Assembly: GCA_938022935.1 (NCBI GenBank)
Contig: CALIHL010000159.1
Coordinates: 1 to 32,051 of the forward strand
Reading direction: 5' to 3'
DNA: 32,051 nucleotides
Origin: an uncultured Saprospiraceae bacterium
GTDB lineage: Bacteria; Bacteroidota; Bacteroidia; Chitinophagales; Saprospiraceae
Made by a program: the position numbers and the translations under genes. This document shows positions 1 to 7,889 of the stretch, piece after piece. A model generated the notes under the pieces. It was given only the letters and a program-made list of their open reading frames with translations, was not told the origin of the DNA and searched no databases. Positions within the stretch are counted from its first letter, which is position 1. Every line of letters starts with the position of its first letter.

Positions 1-18
1 CGCAATCAGCAGGACGAG

Positions 19-171
19 ATGAGTAACAACAAGGATATAAAGGTTGCAAACGAAGGTACCGAAAAGCTTCCTCCGATATTTAAATCTTGGAACCAGCTTT
101 ACATTTTCGTATTGGCTCTGCACATAGCACTGATCTTGGCATTCTATCTCATGACAATAAGCTATTCTTAA
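19..171 (+). CDS. Small single-TM protein preceding a sodium:solute symporter (50 aa)
   Basis: The reading frame is open from the left window edge to the TAA at 169-171. The ATG at 19 has an AGGA four bases upstream and gives 50 residues: a charged N-terminus, a PPIFKSWNQLY motif and one hydrophobic helix near the C-terminus (about residues 28-48). Short peptides of this form (K-hydrophobic-F-x-SW-x-x-LY followed by one TM) are, to my knowledge, common directly upstream of SSS-family symporters in Bacteroidota. I infer a small membrane partner or assembly subunit of the symporter that starts 63 bases downstream; no biochemical function is known to me. Because no stop precedes the ATG in frame, this could instead be the C-terminus of a longer protein starting outside the window, but the RBS-like sequence and typical length favour a complete small gene. 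Confidence 0.6.
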   Translation: MSNNKDIKVANEGTEKLPPIFKSWNQLYIFVLALHIALILAFYLMTISYS

Positions 172-234
172 TTTTGAAGTCTTGGCGCATCATCTTTATT
201 TCTCTATCATCAAATAGTAAAACCTTCCAGTAGT

Positions 235-1986
235 ATGAGTGGCATAGATTGGATGGTGATGTTGGGTACTTTATTTGCTATTGTCGCCTATGGTATTTAT
301 AAAACGAGGAATGTCTCAAGTGCAGAGAGTTTCATTTTAGGAGATAGAGATCTTAAGTGGTACACGATCGGCCTTTCTATCATGGCAACTCAAGCGAGTG
401 CCATTACATTTTTATCTACACCGGGACAGGCATTTGATGATGGTATGGGATTTGCTCAATTTTATTTTGGGCTTCCAATTGCCATGGTGCTGTTGTGTGT
501 CTTTGTATTACCCATTTATTATAGATTGAAGGTTTATACTGCTTATGAATATCTAGAGCAACGCTTTGATATTCGTGTAAGACAGTTCACAGCTTTTCTA
601 TTTTTGCTAGGGCGTGGGCTTGCTGCTGGCATTACTATTTACGCTCCAGCGATTATACTTTCCATTATTCTCGGATGGAATCTTTGGTTGACCATAGTAT
701 TCATAGGTGTGATTGTTATCGCTTATACGATGTTTGGAGGAACAACAGCTGTCAGTCAAACGCAGAAGCAACAGATGATCATCATCATGGGAGGGCTAGT
801 CGTTGCATTTATAGTTTTAGCTTCTAAGTTTCCTGTGGATGTTTCCATTGGCGACGCGATGAATGTCGCAGGCAAGATGGGCAAGTTAGAGATTGTAGAC
901 CTTGAGTTTGATCCTTCTAATCGTTATAATATCTGGACTGCCTTATTTGGTGGTACATTCTTGTTTCTCTCCTACTTTGGCACAGATCAAAGTCAAGTCT
1001 CAAGGTACTTATCTGGTAAAAGCTTGACAGAGAGCAGACTTGGTCTTTTATTCAACGGCATCTTCAAAGTACCGATGCAGTTTGGGATTTTGTTTGTGGG
1101 ATTGATGGTCTTTATGTTTTACCAGTTTACAAAACCACCCATCCACTTTAATCCAAGCAACATGTCCTATCTTAATTCTAAGGTAGAATACAAGGATAGC
1201 TTGGATACATATCAGAAAGCTTTTGATGAAGTATTTGACCTTAAGCAAGTAGAGATACAAAGCATGATGGCTGCGATAGATATTGATGACGAGTCGACCA
1301 TATCATCCAGTCAAGAAAGACTTGTCGCTCTCAATCAAAAAGACAAACAACTAAGAAGTGGTGTCGACAGTTTACTGATGTCCTTTGGAGCCAAATATGC
1401 TGATGAGGTTCCTAAGATTGACAAGGATGATTCAGATTTTGTATTCATCACATTTGTGATGCAACACCTTCCTCAGGGTTTGATAGGACTACTATTGGCA
1501 GTTATTTTTTCAGCAGCCATGTCATCCACAGCATCAGAACTCAATTCGCTTGCAAGTTGTACAACAGTGGATTTTTACAAACGAAGGTTTGGAGATTCTA
1601 AGAGCGATACACACTATCTCAACGCCACTAAGTTATTCACATTAGGCTGGGGACTTACCGCACTACTCTTTGCAAGTTTTGCTTCCCTCTATGAGAATCT
1701 TATTGAGTTTGTCAATATTATTGGATCACTGTTCTATGGAACGATCCTCGGAATCTTCGTCCTCGCTTTCTTCTTTAGAAAGGTTGGAGCTAAAGCAGCA
1801 TTCATTGCAGCTATTGTCGGTGAGCTTATCGTGGTTACTATTTTCGCGTTAGATCACTATGGCGTCATAGAGATTGCATATCTCTGGCTCAACCTCATCG
1901 GTTGCTTTATCGTATTGATCGTCGGAAGTGCGTTATCATTCTTAGATAATTCTAAAGATCTGAAGTTCGTTTCTCAACAAGAATAA
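235..1986 (+). CDS. Sodium:solute symporter (SSS/SLC5 family)
   Basis: Inner-membrane Na+-coupled uptake protein of 583 residues. The N-terminal family signature is visible at about residues 33-64 (FILGDRDLKWYTIGLSI followed by ATQASAITFLSTPG), followed by the LPIYYRL and AYEYLEQRFD motifs (92-112) and the core helix containing GLLLAVIFSAAMSSTASELN (418-437). Roughly 13-14 hydrophobic segments are present. A hydrophilic stretch of about 100 residues (303-402), rich in charged and helix-forming residues, interrupts the membrane core between two helices; an insertion here is usual for Bacteroidota members. The substrate cannot be read from sequence; pairing with a Gfo/Idh/MocA dehydrogenase 37 bases downstream hints at a sugar, polyol or related organic solute. 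Probably co-transcribed with the small TM gene upstream and the oxidoreductase downstream. Confidence 0.9.
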   Translation: MSGIDWMVMLGTLFAIVAYGIYKTRNVSSAESFILGDRDLKWYTIGLSIMATQASAITFLSTPGQAFDDGMGFAQFYFGLPIAMVLLCVFVLPIYYRLKVYTAYEYLEQRFDIRVRQFTAFLFLLGRGLAAGITIYAPAIILSIILGWNLWLTIVFIGVIVIAYTMFGGTTAVSQTQKQQMIIIMGGLVVAFIVLASKFPVDVSIGDAMNVAGKMGKLEIVDLEFDPSNRYNIWTALFGGTFLFLSYFGTDQSQVSRYLSGKSLTESRLGLLFNGIFKVPMQFGILFVGLMVFMFYQFTKPPIHFNPSNMSYLNSKVEYKDSLDTYQKAFDEVFDLKQVEIQSMMAAIDIDDESTISSSQERLVALNQKDKQLRSGVDSLLMSFGAKYADEVPKIDKDDSDFVFITFVMQHLPQGLIGLLLAVIFSAAMSSTASELNSLASCTTVDFYKRRFGDSKSDTHYLNATKLFTLGWGLTALLFASFASLYENLIEFVNIIGSLFYGTILGIFVLAFFFRKVGAKAAFIAAIVGELIVVTIFALDHYGVIEIAYLWLNLIGCFIVLIVGSALSFLDNSKDLKFVSQQE

Positions 1987-2023
1987 GGATAGGCTTCTTA
2001 CATTAGGGATTCAATAGAGAATT

Positions 2024-3085
2024 ATGTCAGGAAAACTGAAGGTATTAGTAGCAGGATGCGGTAACATGGGCAAGTCTCATGCTAGAGCTTATCACAACTT
2101 AGAAGATTTTGAAATAGTCGGATTAGTTAGCAGAGGACCCGAAAGTAGAGAAGCTCTTTCTGAAGAACTGGGAGGTTATCCTTGCTTTGGGTCATATGAA
2201 GAAGCACTGGTGGAAACCAAACCAGATGTCGTCTCCATCAACACCTATCCTGATACTCATTCTGCTTATGTCAAGCTTGCGCTAAATAGTGGTGCACATG
2301 TATTTGTTGAAAAACCATTAGCCAATACCGTTGAAGAAGCACAAGAGTTGGTTGACTTAGCTGCTGCCAAAGGCAAGAAAATGGTGATCGGATATATCTT
2401 AAGAGTACATCCCGCTTGGGCCAAGTTTATCACCATAGCCAGTGGCCTTGGCAGACCTTTGGTGATGCGGATGAACCTCAACCAACAAAGTAGCGGCCCG
2501 CAATGGGATACACATAAACAACTGATGAACTCCATGTCACCGATAGTGGATTGCGGTGTGCATTATGTAGATGTGATGTGCTTGATGACGGGAGCGAACC
2601 CAGTTAGAGTATCAGCTATAGGCGCACGCCTCTCTGATGAGATAGCCGAAGACATGTATAACTACGGTCAGCTACAAGTAACATTTGATGATGGTTCTGT
2701 AGGTTGGTATGAGGCTGGTTGGGGACCTATGATGAGTGAGACTGCGTTCTTCGTTAAAGATGTGATAGGACCAAAAGGATGTGTCAGTATCATAGACAAA
2801 GAAGGAGATTCTGATAATATAGATGAACATACGCAGACTGGCGGTCTCCTACTCCACCATAGTGATAAAGATGCTGACGGCAACTTCACCAAGAAGGATG
2901 AACTAATCAGTACGAAAGGCGAACCTACTCATGATGAGCTATGCCACTTGGAACAGGAGTATCTTTTAAAAGCAATCAAAGAAGATCTTGACTTATCAGC
3001 CCATATGCGAGATGCAGTTAATAGTCTGAAAGTTGTACTTGCGGCAGATGAGGCATTTAAGACGGGGCGAGTTGTGGAGCTTTAG
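2024..3085 (+). CDS. Gfo/Idh/MocA family NAD(P)-dependent oxidoreductase
   Basis: Cytoplasmic dehydrogenase of 353 residues, normal length for the family. The N-terminal Rossmann fold carries GCGNMG at 11-16. The family-defining EKPLA is at 96-100, with the catalytic-type Lys97. The substrate-domain motif DCGVHYVDV at 176-184 supplies the conserved His180. Family members oxidise or epimerise sugars, inositols and amino-sugar derivatives through NAD(P); the exact substrate is not predictable here. It sits 37 bases behind the SSS symporter on the same strand, so I infer that it processes whatever the symporter imports. The gene ends directly at a 9-bp tandem-repeat array. Confidence 0.9.
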   Translation: MSGKLKVLVAGCGNMGKSHARAYHNLEDFEIVGLVSRGPESREALSEELGGYPCFGSYEEALVETKPDVVSINTYPDTHSAYVKLALNSGAHVFVEKPLANTVEEAQELVDLAAAKGKKMVIGYILRVHPAWAKFITIASGLGRPLVMRMNLNQQSSGPQWDTHKQLMNSMSPIVDCGVHYVDVMCLMTGANPVRVSAIGARLSDEIAEDMYNYGQLQVTFDDGSVGWYEAGWGPMMSETAFFVKDVIGPKGCVSIIDKEGDSDNIDEHTQTGGLLLHHSDKDADGNFTKKDELISTKGEPTHDELCHLEQEYLLKAIKEDLDLSAHMRDAVNSLKVVLAADEAFKTGRVVEL

Positions 3086-3166
3086 CTCGTTTAATACGTT
3101 CAACTCGTTCAATACGTTCAACTCGTTCAATACGTTTAAGCGGTTTAATTGGTTTAAGAGGTTCTT
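3086..3166 (+). repeat. Nine-unit array of 9-bp quasi-repeats (consensus NNSGTTYAA)
   Basis: Starting on the base after the oxidoreductase stop codon, nine consecutive 9-bp units can be laid out: CTCGTTTAA, TACGTTCAA, CTCGTTCAA, TACGTTCAA, CTCGTTCAA, TACGTTTAA, GCGGTTTAA, TTGGTTTAA, GAGGTTCTT. The first six alternate CTC/TAC, so there is also an 18-bp higher-order period. It is not coding: in the frame of the upstream gene some units end in TAA. Slippage expansion is the simplest origin. Confidence 0.85.
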
Positions 3167-3595
3167 GTAAATCTGAACTCAATTGTGCTTATGTGCTTGT
3201 GGGTTTAAGTGCTTATGTGAGTCACCTTGAACTTAAGCTTGATACTTGAACTTGAAATGGGCTTAAGCTGTTCTTGCAAATCTGTTCGTTACTTTCTGCT
3301 CCGCTTGACTTCCAATTAAATAGGCTCAATCAGCTATTTCTTATCACTCTTTCGTGACCATGCCGGCCGAGCGGAGCCAAGGCCTAATGTTCCTCAATTC
3401 ATCCACGCGCTCCTTTTATCCCTAAAGGAAGGCTAATGCTACTAAGTAAGGTTTTCTATTATAATTTGTGCGAGATAGATAACCCATAGGGATGGACGTG
3501 GGTTTGAATTTTGAATCTGTCCCCGCAAGTGGACTTTATATTTGAAACCGTGGTCAGTCGTCTAAAAGTCCGTTGTCAGGATTTCTTTTGATTTT

Positions 3596-3629
3596 AATTG
3601 TTATTGAAATTTTGATTGTCATAACAATT
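3596..3629. terminator. AT-rich inverted repeat downstream of ribBA, possible weak terminator
   Basis: Perfect 9-bp arms AATTGTTAT (3596-3604) and ATAACAATT (3621-3629) with a 16-base loop, 33 bases beyond the ribBA stop codon on the minus strand. No clean U-tract follows in the ribBA direction, so termination is only a possibility. Confidence 0.3.
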
Positions 3630-3661
3630 TACCTTATGGAAATTAGAAAGCAATCTACCAC

Positions 3662-4771
3662 TTAAAACTCCTCATAACTTACAATGTCCAAGCCATAACC
3701 ATCTAACCCTATTCTCTTCTTTGGATTATTAGAAAGAAGTCTGATTTTTTTAACCCCAAGTTGTCTTAAGATCTGAGCGCCGACGCCATAGTCTTTTTGG
3801 ATCTCGCTAGTAGTCTTTTTAGCTTCGACTCCTTTGTCCATCGCTTTGAGTCGCTCTAAGAGATTCATGTTGCGCTCTTCTTGTCTCATGATAACGATGA
3901 CGCCATTTTCTTCATCCTTTAGGTACTTGAGTGCACGCTTTACTGGAGACGAAAAGTCTGTCAAGAAATTATACACTTGCTCGCCTGCATATGACGAATG
4001 CATCCTAACGCAGACACCTTCACCAGAAGTGATATTGCCCTTAACCAAGGCTAAGTGTATATCATCTGTTGTCAATTGCTCAAAAGCATAGACTGAAAAA
4101 TCACCGTATGGACTTTCTTGTTTTGTGCGATACACTTCTTTGACAATGCTCTCCGTACGCATGCGGTATGCAACAAGATCTTCTATAGATATCATCTTTA
4201 AATCATGACGAGCTGCGATCTCTTTTAGATCAGGTATACGCGCCATCGACCCATCTTCATTAAGTATCTCAACTAATACTCCAACAGGCTGAAGTCCTGC
4301 CATCGAAGCAAGATCAACTGCCGCTTCTGTATGACCAGTCCGTCTTAAAACTCCACCCTTCTTTGCTCTTAGAGGGAAGATATGCCCTGGACGTGCGAAC
4401 TCATCAGCGGTACAATTCTTACTAGCCAACACTTGCAGCGTCTTCGCTCTATCTTTAGCGGAGATACCTGTTGTTACACCATTGCCATCAAGATCGATAG
4501 AAACTGTAAATGCTGTCTCGTGAAGAGCGGTATTCTTATTTACCATGAGTGGCAGATCTAATTCATCGGCCTTCTCCTCAAGGATCGGCGCACAGATCAG
4601 TCCACGTCCGTGAGTCGCCATAAAGTTGACAATCTCAGGTGTTATCGTCTCGGCAGCACAGATGAAGTCGCCTTCATTCTCACGGTCCTCATCATCAACT
4701 ACTATGACCACTTTCCCCATGCGGATATCTTCTATCGCATCACTTATCGAGTCCAATATTATCTCACTCAT
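3662..4771 (-). CDS. ribBA: RibBA: DHBP synthase with a degenerate GTP cyclohydrolase II domain
   Basis: 369 residues. The N-terminal half (1-200) is a complete 3,4-dihydroxy-2-butanone-4-phosphate synthase, which converts ribulose 5-phosphate to DHBP plus formate for riboflavin synthesis: acidic loop DDEDRENEGD at 26-35, RPGHIFPL at 127-134 and RTGHTEA at 144-150. The C-terminal half (about 215-369) aligns by landmarks to GTP cyclohydrolase II (SPYGDF, RQE at 296-298, GAQIL, IRLLSNNPKK). However, the zinc-binding segment normally reading HSECLTGD with an RCDCG motif is HSSYAGEQVYNF here (258-269) with none of the three Cys, and the DTVEAN/LGF block is absent. I infer that the RibA half is catalytically dead, possibly structural or regulatory, and that another RibA exists in the genome. 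The start lies 9 bases after the stop of the upstream glycosyltransferase gene, implying co-transcription. No FMN riboswitch is visible. Confidence 0.9.
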   Translation of the reverse strand: MSEIILDSISDAIEDIRMGKVVIVVDDEDRENEGDFICAAETITPEIVNFMATHGRGLICAPILEEKADELDLPLMVNKNTALHETAFTVSIDLDGNGVTTGISAKDRAKTLQVLASKNCTADEFARPGHIFPLRAKKGGVLRRTGHTEAAVDLASMAGLQPVGVLVEILNEDGSMARIPDLKEIAARHDLKMISIEDLVAYRMRTESIVKEVYRTKQESPYGDFSVYAFEQLTTDDIHLALVKGNITSGEGVCVRMHSSYAGEQVYNFLTDFSSPVKRALKYLKDEENGVIVIMRQEERNMNLLERLKAMDKGVEAKKTTSEIQKDYGVGAQILRQLGVKKIRLLSNNPKKRIGLDGYGLDIVSYEEF

Positions 4772-4780
4772 ATTATCTTC

Positions 4781-5986
4781 TTATTGTATCAGCGCATCTA
4801 CCAGCGCTTTGCTATTAACGTTCCAATCAAATCGTTGTTCAACAAAAGATCTACCTGCTTTTTGGATAGACCTATACAATTCTGGTTGCGAAAGTAGTTC
4901 ATTTATCCGCTTGGCAAAAGCCGACATGTCATCCGCTATCAAGACATCGGAACCAGCCACTGCCCCAATCGCTTCATTGACAAATGATGTCACGATACAT
5001 GGTACCCCGCAAGCCATTGCTTCAAGCACCTTATTCTGTTGTCCAGAACCACTAAATATGGGTACAACCATCAGCCTCGCAGCATGATACATGTCCCGTA
5101 TATCTTCTTGATAGCCCAATATCGTACAGTTCTCTGGCTTCTCTCCCTTTGACAATTCATCATTATTGGCTCCTGCGATCACAAACTGATATCTAGGACA
5201 TAAACCACTCAGTTCATCCTTTATAAGTTGACCTGCTTTTTTGTTAGGTGGATACGACATATTGCCACAAAACAAGGCGTCGTAAGTTTCAGATTTACCC
5301 TGAGTGGACAGCGAGTAATAACTGGTATCGACTCCATTGCTTAGGAGTTCAAACCTGTTTTGATGTTCAGGGCTTATGTGGACCTTATCCCTTTCGGAAA
5401 TGATATAATGCCTATCAAACCAATCAAAAACATGCTGCTCATAGCTCTTGACCAATCTCCGCTCTCGACTTTGCAACAACTTTTTAAGCCCACCATCGAG
5501 GTAGCTCCCAGCCAAATCATTCAAAACCATACTATCCATATAGTCGATGCTCATGGTCGTCTGTCCCCTTGTGCCATCTTCAGCCATTGTGCCTGTCACT
5601 TTATCCTTGAGATCTTCGACATACGGGGCCATTCTGATCAACTGTACAAATATGTGATCAGGATGTAGCTCTTGGATCTGCCATTGGATCAGTTGTTTTA
5701 AAGACTCATCAAAAAAGTAGCGCACTTGCATCGGCATAGATGAAGCCATATGTCGTGCGATATTCTTCTTTCGAGCTGCTACAGACAAGACATGGATATT
5801 CATGCTTTTGCAAAATGGTCTAAGCGCATCTAAGTCCGCATTACTCGGATAGTCTTCTTCTATACAGATCAAGTAAACATCAGCATGCCCAGACAAAACT
5901 TTGATATGATGATAAAGCCGAACTCTGTCGCCCTTGATCAAAGGCAACGGAAACCTTGATCCTAATATGACAATCTTGGGTCTCAT
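4781..5986 (-). CDS. GT-B glycosyltransferase, group 1/GT4-like
   Basis: 401 residues, usual for a GT4-type retaining glycosyltransferase that transfers a sugar from a nucleotide donor onto a lipid-linked glycan or other acceptor. The N-terminus has the Rossmann start and acceptor loop (ILGSRFPLPLIKGDRVRLYHH). The C-terminal donor domain has FCGNMSYPPNKKA, then IFSGSGQQNKVLEAMACGVPCIVTS, where the EAMACG-type E-x7-E region is the donor-binding hallmark. The general form resembles the TIGR03087/stp1-like sugar transferases of exopolysaccharide clusters, but this is family-level similarity only. It lies 18 bases after a second glycosyltransferase and 9 before ribBA. No signal peptide, so cytoplasmic or peripheral. 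Confidence 0.88.
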   Translation of the reverse strand: MRPKIVILGSRFPLPLIKGDRVRLYHHIKVLSGHADVYLICIEEDYPSNADLDALRPFCKSMNIHVLSVAARKKNIARHMASSMPMQVRYFFDESLKQLIQWQIQELHPDHIFVQLIRMAPYVEDLKDKVTGTMAEDGTRGQTTMSIDYMDSMVLNDLAGSYLDGGLKKLLQSRERRLVKSYEQHVFDWFDRHYIISERDKVHISPEHQNRFELLSNGVDTSYYSLSTQGKSETYDALFCGNMSYPPNKKAGQLIKDELSGLCPRYQFVIAGANNDELSKGEKPENCTILGYQEDIRDMYHAARLMVVPIFSGSGQQNKVLEAMACGVPCIVTSFVNEAIGAVAGSDVLIADDMSAFAKRINELLSQPELYRSIQKAGRSFVEQRFDWNVNSKALVDALIQ

Positions 5987-6004
5987 AGTGGCTTCTTGCT
6001 CAGC

Positions 6005-7261
6005 TTATAACGATGATATCGCTGACATCACTGCTTGTGCTATCTTATTGATATTATGATGCTCCAGAAGATATTGTTGGCCATGGACTATCATATCCTT
6101 AGCGACATTGCTTGTCTCAGTTTCTTGGCTTTTAAGAACTTCAACAGCATCCACCCATTCGGCTGCAACATCCGCTATCAATAATTCTTTTTGATGGGTT
6201 AATGCCAATCCTTCCTTAGCTATACTCGTACAGATCACAGGCACTTGCACGCGCAAGGCTTGTAATATTTTTACCCTTGTTCCACTCCCCGTTAGCAATG
6301 GAGCGATCATCACATCTACTGATCTTAAGAAGATATCGCTATCCGCAACCTCCCCTACTACTTCGACATTTTCTGCTTTCTGCAGTTTAAGTGCATCACC
6401 GTTTTTACCAGCAATCTTAAGCTTAACATCAGGATCTGATTCTATTATGCTCGGCCATACTTCTTTCAAGAACCATTGTAGACCTTCAACATTAGGTCGC
6501 CAATCCAACAACCCGATATAACCTAATGTTAGCGATGCATTTTCATCCTTATCGCCTAACTCCTTCCCACTCACTATATCCGATACGCTCATCCCAATCG
6601 GAGTCACTAACAACTCACCTGCATGCTCTTTTTCATCTTTCCCTTCAAGCATACTTTTGATCACCTCAGCGTCGTGGTCCGACACTGGCAAGATCAGATC
6701 TGTCTCCTTCATAACCTTTATCTCCCAAGCCCTCAACCGCTTACTTTGCTCTTTAAAGTACCACGACTTGACATTACCCAGCCCATTTGCATATCGCTCC
6801 CAGATCGCATGTTCTACATTATGAGCCCTAAGCACGACCTTTATATAAGGGTTCAACGTCTTGATCACCTGGACATAGTGCATCATATACACTGTCTCCA
6901 CAATCACGACTTGATAACGATGTCGTTGCATCCACGCCTCAAGTGCGTCCCGTACTACCTCCTGATCAAATCGATCTGCATGATATGACTCGCCAGAGAC
7001 GAGGTTACCTAAGGCCCCTCTCTTTGTAGTAGTAATGGTTGTGTCTACAATCTCTACTTCACTATATACCGTCCGGCCTCTTAACTTTTGTCTGACTTCT
7101 TCATCTTCATTGGATACATGGTCCTCTTCTTTCGGATAGATGGTAAACAGATCTATGTCCGCCCCACATGCTTTCAAGCCTTTTGATAGCGCTGTTACAG
7201 CCCAAGCCTCCCCTGAAGTTAAAGGGAAAGGGAGTTTTTTAGTTATTTGAAGAATTTTCAC
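6005..7261 (-). CDS. GT-B glycosyltransferase, group 1/GT4-like
   Basis: 418 residues starting at a GTG codon: complementing 7261-7259 gives GTG, then KILQITKKLPFPLTSGE, the acceptor-loop signature of GT4 enzymes. A central RAHNVEHAIWERYA motif and the C-terminal donor domain LGYIGLLDWRPNVEGLQWFL and IAPLLTGSGTRVKILQALRVQVPVIC identify a GT-B fold. It and the next gene are adjacent paralogues in architecture (SG-rich loop, E/K-I-L-x-A-L helix) but not near-identical copies. Probably the first gene of a three-gene transcript (GT, GT, ribBA). A 10-bp-arm inverted repeat (7277-7302) lies just upstream of its start and could affect expression. Glycan product unknown. Confidence 0.87.
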   Translation of the reverse strand: MKILQITKKLPFPLTSGEAWAVTALSKGLKACGADIDLFTIYPKEEDHVSNEDEEVRQKLRGRTVYSEVEIVDTTITTTKRGALGNLVSGESYHADRFDQEVVRDALEAWMQRHRYQVVIVETVYMMHYVQVIKTLNPYIKVVLRAHNVEHAIWERYANGLGNVKSWYFKEQSKRLRAWEIKVMKETDLILPVSDHDAEVIKSMLEGKDEKEHAGELLVTPIGMSVSDIVSGKELGDKDENASLTLGYIGLLDWRPNVEGLQWFLKEVWPSIIESDPDVKLKIAGKNGDALKLQKAENVEVVGEVADSDIFLRSVDVMIAPLLTGSGTRVKILQALRVQVPVICTSIAKEGLALTHQKELLIADVAAEWVDAVEVLKSQETETSNVAKDMIVHGQQYLLEHHNINKIAQAVMSAISSL

Positions 7262-7276
7262 AGGGTGTAAAAATGC

Positions 7277-7302
7277 AAAGGATAAATAACATTTTATCCT
7301 TT
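7277..7302 (-). promoter_or_regulatory. 10-bp-arm inverted repeat upstream of the glycosyltransferase operon
   Basis: Arms AAAGGATAAA (7277-7286) and TTTATCCTTT (7293-7302) with loop TAACAT, all perfect. The near edge is 16 bases from the GTG start at 7261, so it could be an operator or a hairpin in the 5' leader of the minus-strand transcript. On the minus strand it contains TTTATCCTTTG, close to but not matching the TAnnTTTG promoter box. Confidence 0.45.
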
Positions 7303-7393
7303 TGTTTTATAGAAAGCTGCAATTATTATTCATGCTGATTTTTTACTTTATTAGTAGCTAAAAAGCTTGTATTATCCTTATTAATTATGCTTT

Positions 7394-7412
7394 CAACTTT
7401 TTAAAAAAGTTG
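7394..7412. repeat. 19-base palindrome in the divergent intergenic region
   Basis: CAACTTTTT, one central A, AAAAAGTTG: 9-bp arms with no real loop. It lies 133 bases upstream of the glycosyltransferase start. It could be a protein-binding site; an AT-rich chance palindrome is also possible. Confidence 0.4.
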
Positions 7413-7889
7413 AGCAAAAGCGTCTGATTTAAAACACTGAGAAAACCTGGTTAGTTACTTTGGCTTGCACGTCATGACTTCCCAACTAAACTGCAAAAGA
7501 AGCGATTGAGTTATCTATCCACCTTTTCAGCCTGTACAAGCATAGCTGCCACCCAAATCGTCCATTGCCTCCCTTTGCTTCTTCTTGATGTTAACAAAGA
7601 AAAGACTGACTAACAGAGGGAAACAAACTTCACTAGTCAATACTCCAACTACAGTTATTATCCGACACAACAGTCTTTGGCGTGTGTTTTTGCCCTATAT
7701 GCTATGACAAACACTTTGTCTCCCTTTTTTACCTTTCTAATTCATACCACCTTAACACAAGAATAACCATAACCCTCACGTTTTATTCGTTTCTATAGTA
7801 TCGCAGCTAATAAAGACTGAAGGCTTCACTAACATTCAGTCAAAATAGTTGGGAAATGAAAAAGCTTCTTTCAATCAAAACTTAAAGAG

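Larger units (their letters stand above)
3086..3661. other. Gene-free convergent intergenic region (576 bases)
   Basis: Between two convergent genes. It begins with the 9-bp array. A 15-base imperfect direct repeat, GTTCTTGYAAATCTG, occurs at 3161-3175 and 3270-3284. GTGCTTATGTG occurs twice near 3186-3220. Motifs CTTGAACTTAAG and CTTGAACTTGAA (about 3228-3256) are partly complementary to the GTTCAA units upstream, so an RNA from here could fold back on itself. A GC-rich patch (GCCGGCCGAGCGGAGCC, 3362-3378) stands out from the surroundings. No ORF, RNA gene or mobile element is recognisable. Confidence 0.6.
7262..7889. other. Gene-free divergent intergenic region (628 bases)
   Basis: Separates a minus-strand glycosyltransferase operon from a plus-strand outer-membrane protein gene, so it must hold promoters for both. 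No coding region or RNA family is recognisable. It contains the hairpin at 7277-7302, a 19-base palindrome at 7394-7412, and an inverted repeat GACTGAA (7815-7821)/TTCAGTC (7835-7841) upstream of the barrel gene. Unusually long for a promoter region in this otherwise compact window. Confidence 0.6.

Noticed and set aside
3086..3166. CRISPR array
   Set aside because: Units are 9 bp, adjacent and degenerate, with no spacers and no cas genes in the window.
3362..3390. GC-rich patch as an RNA gene or transferred fragment
   Set aside because: Only about 30 bases long, no tRNA-like fold or coding frame; noted in the intergenic entry only.
4772..4800. FMN riboswitch ahead of ribBA
   Set aside because: Only 9 bases separate ribBA from the upstream gene, and no RFN-element core could be seen before the first gene of the operon either.
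4626..5087. A 153-residue plus-strand frame across the ribBA/glycosyltransferase junction
   Set aside because: Antisense to two well-supported genes; the Ser/Ile-rich translation is typical of a complement frame.
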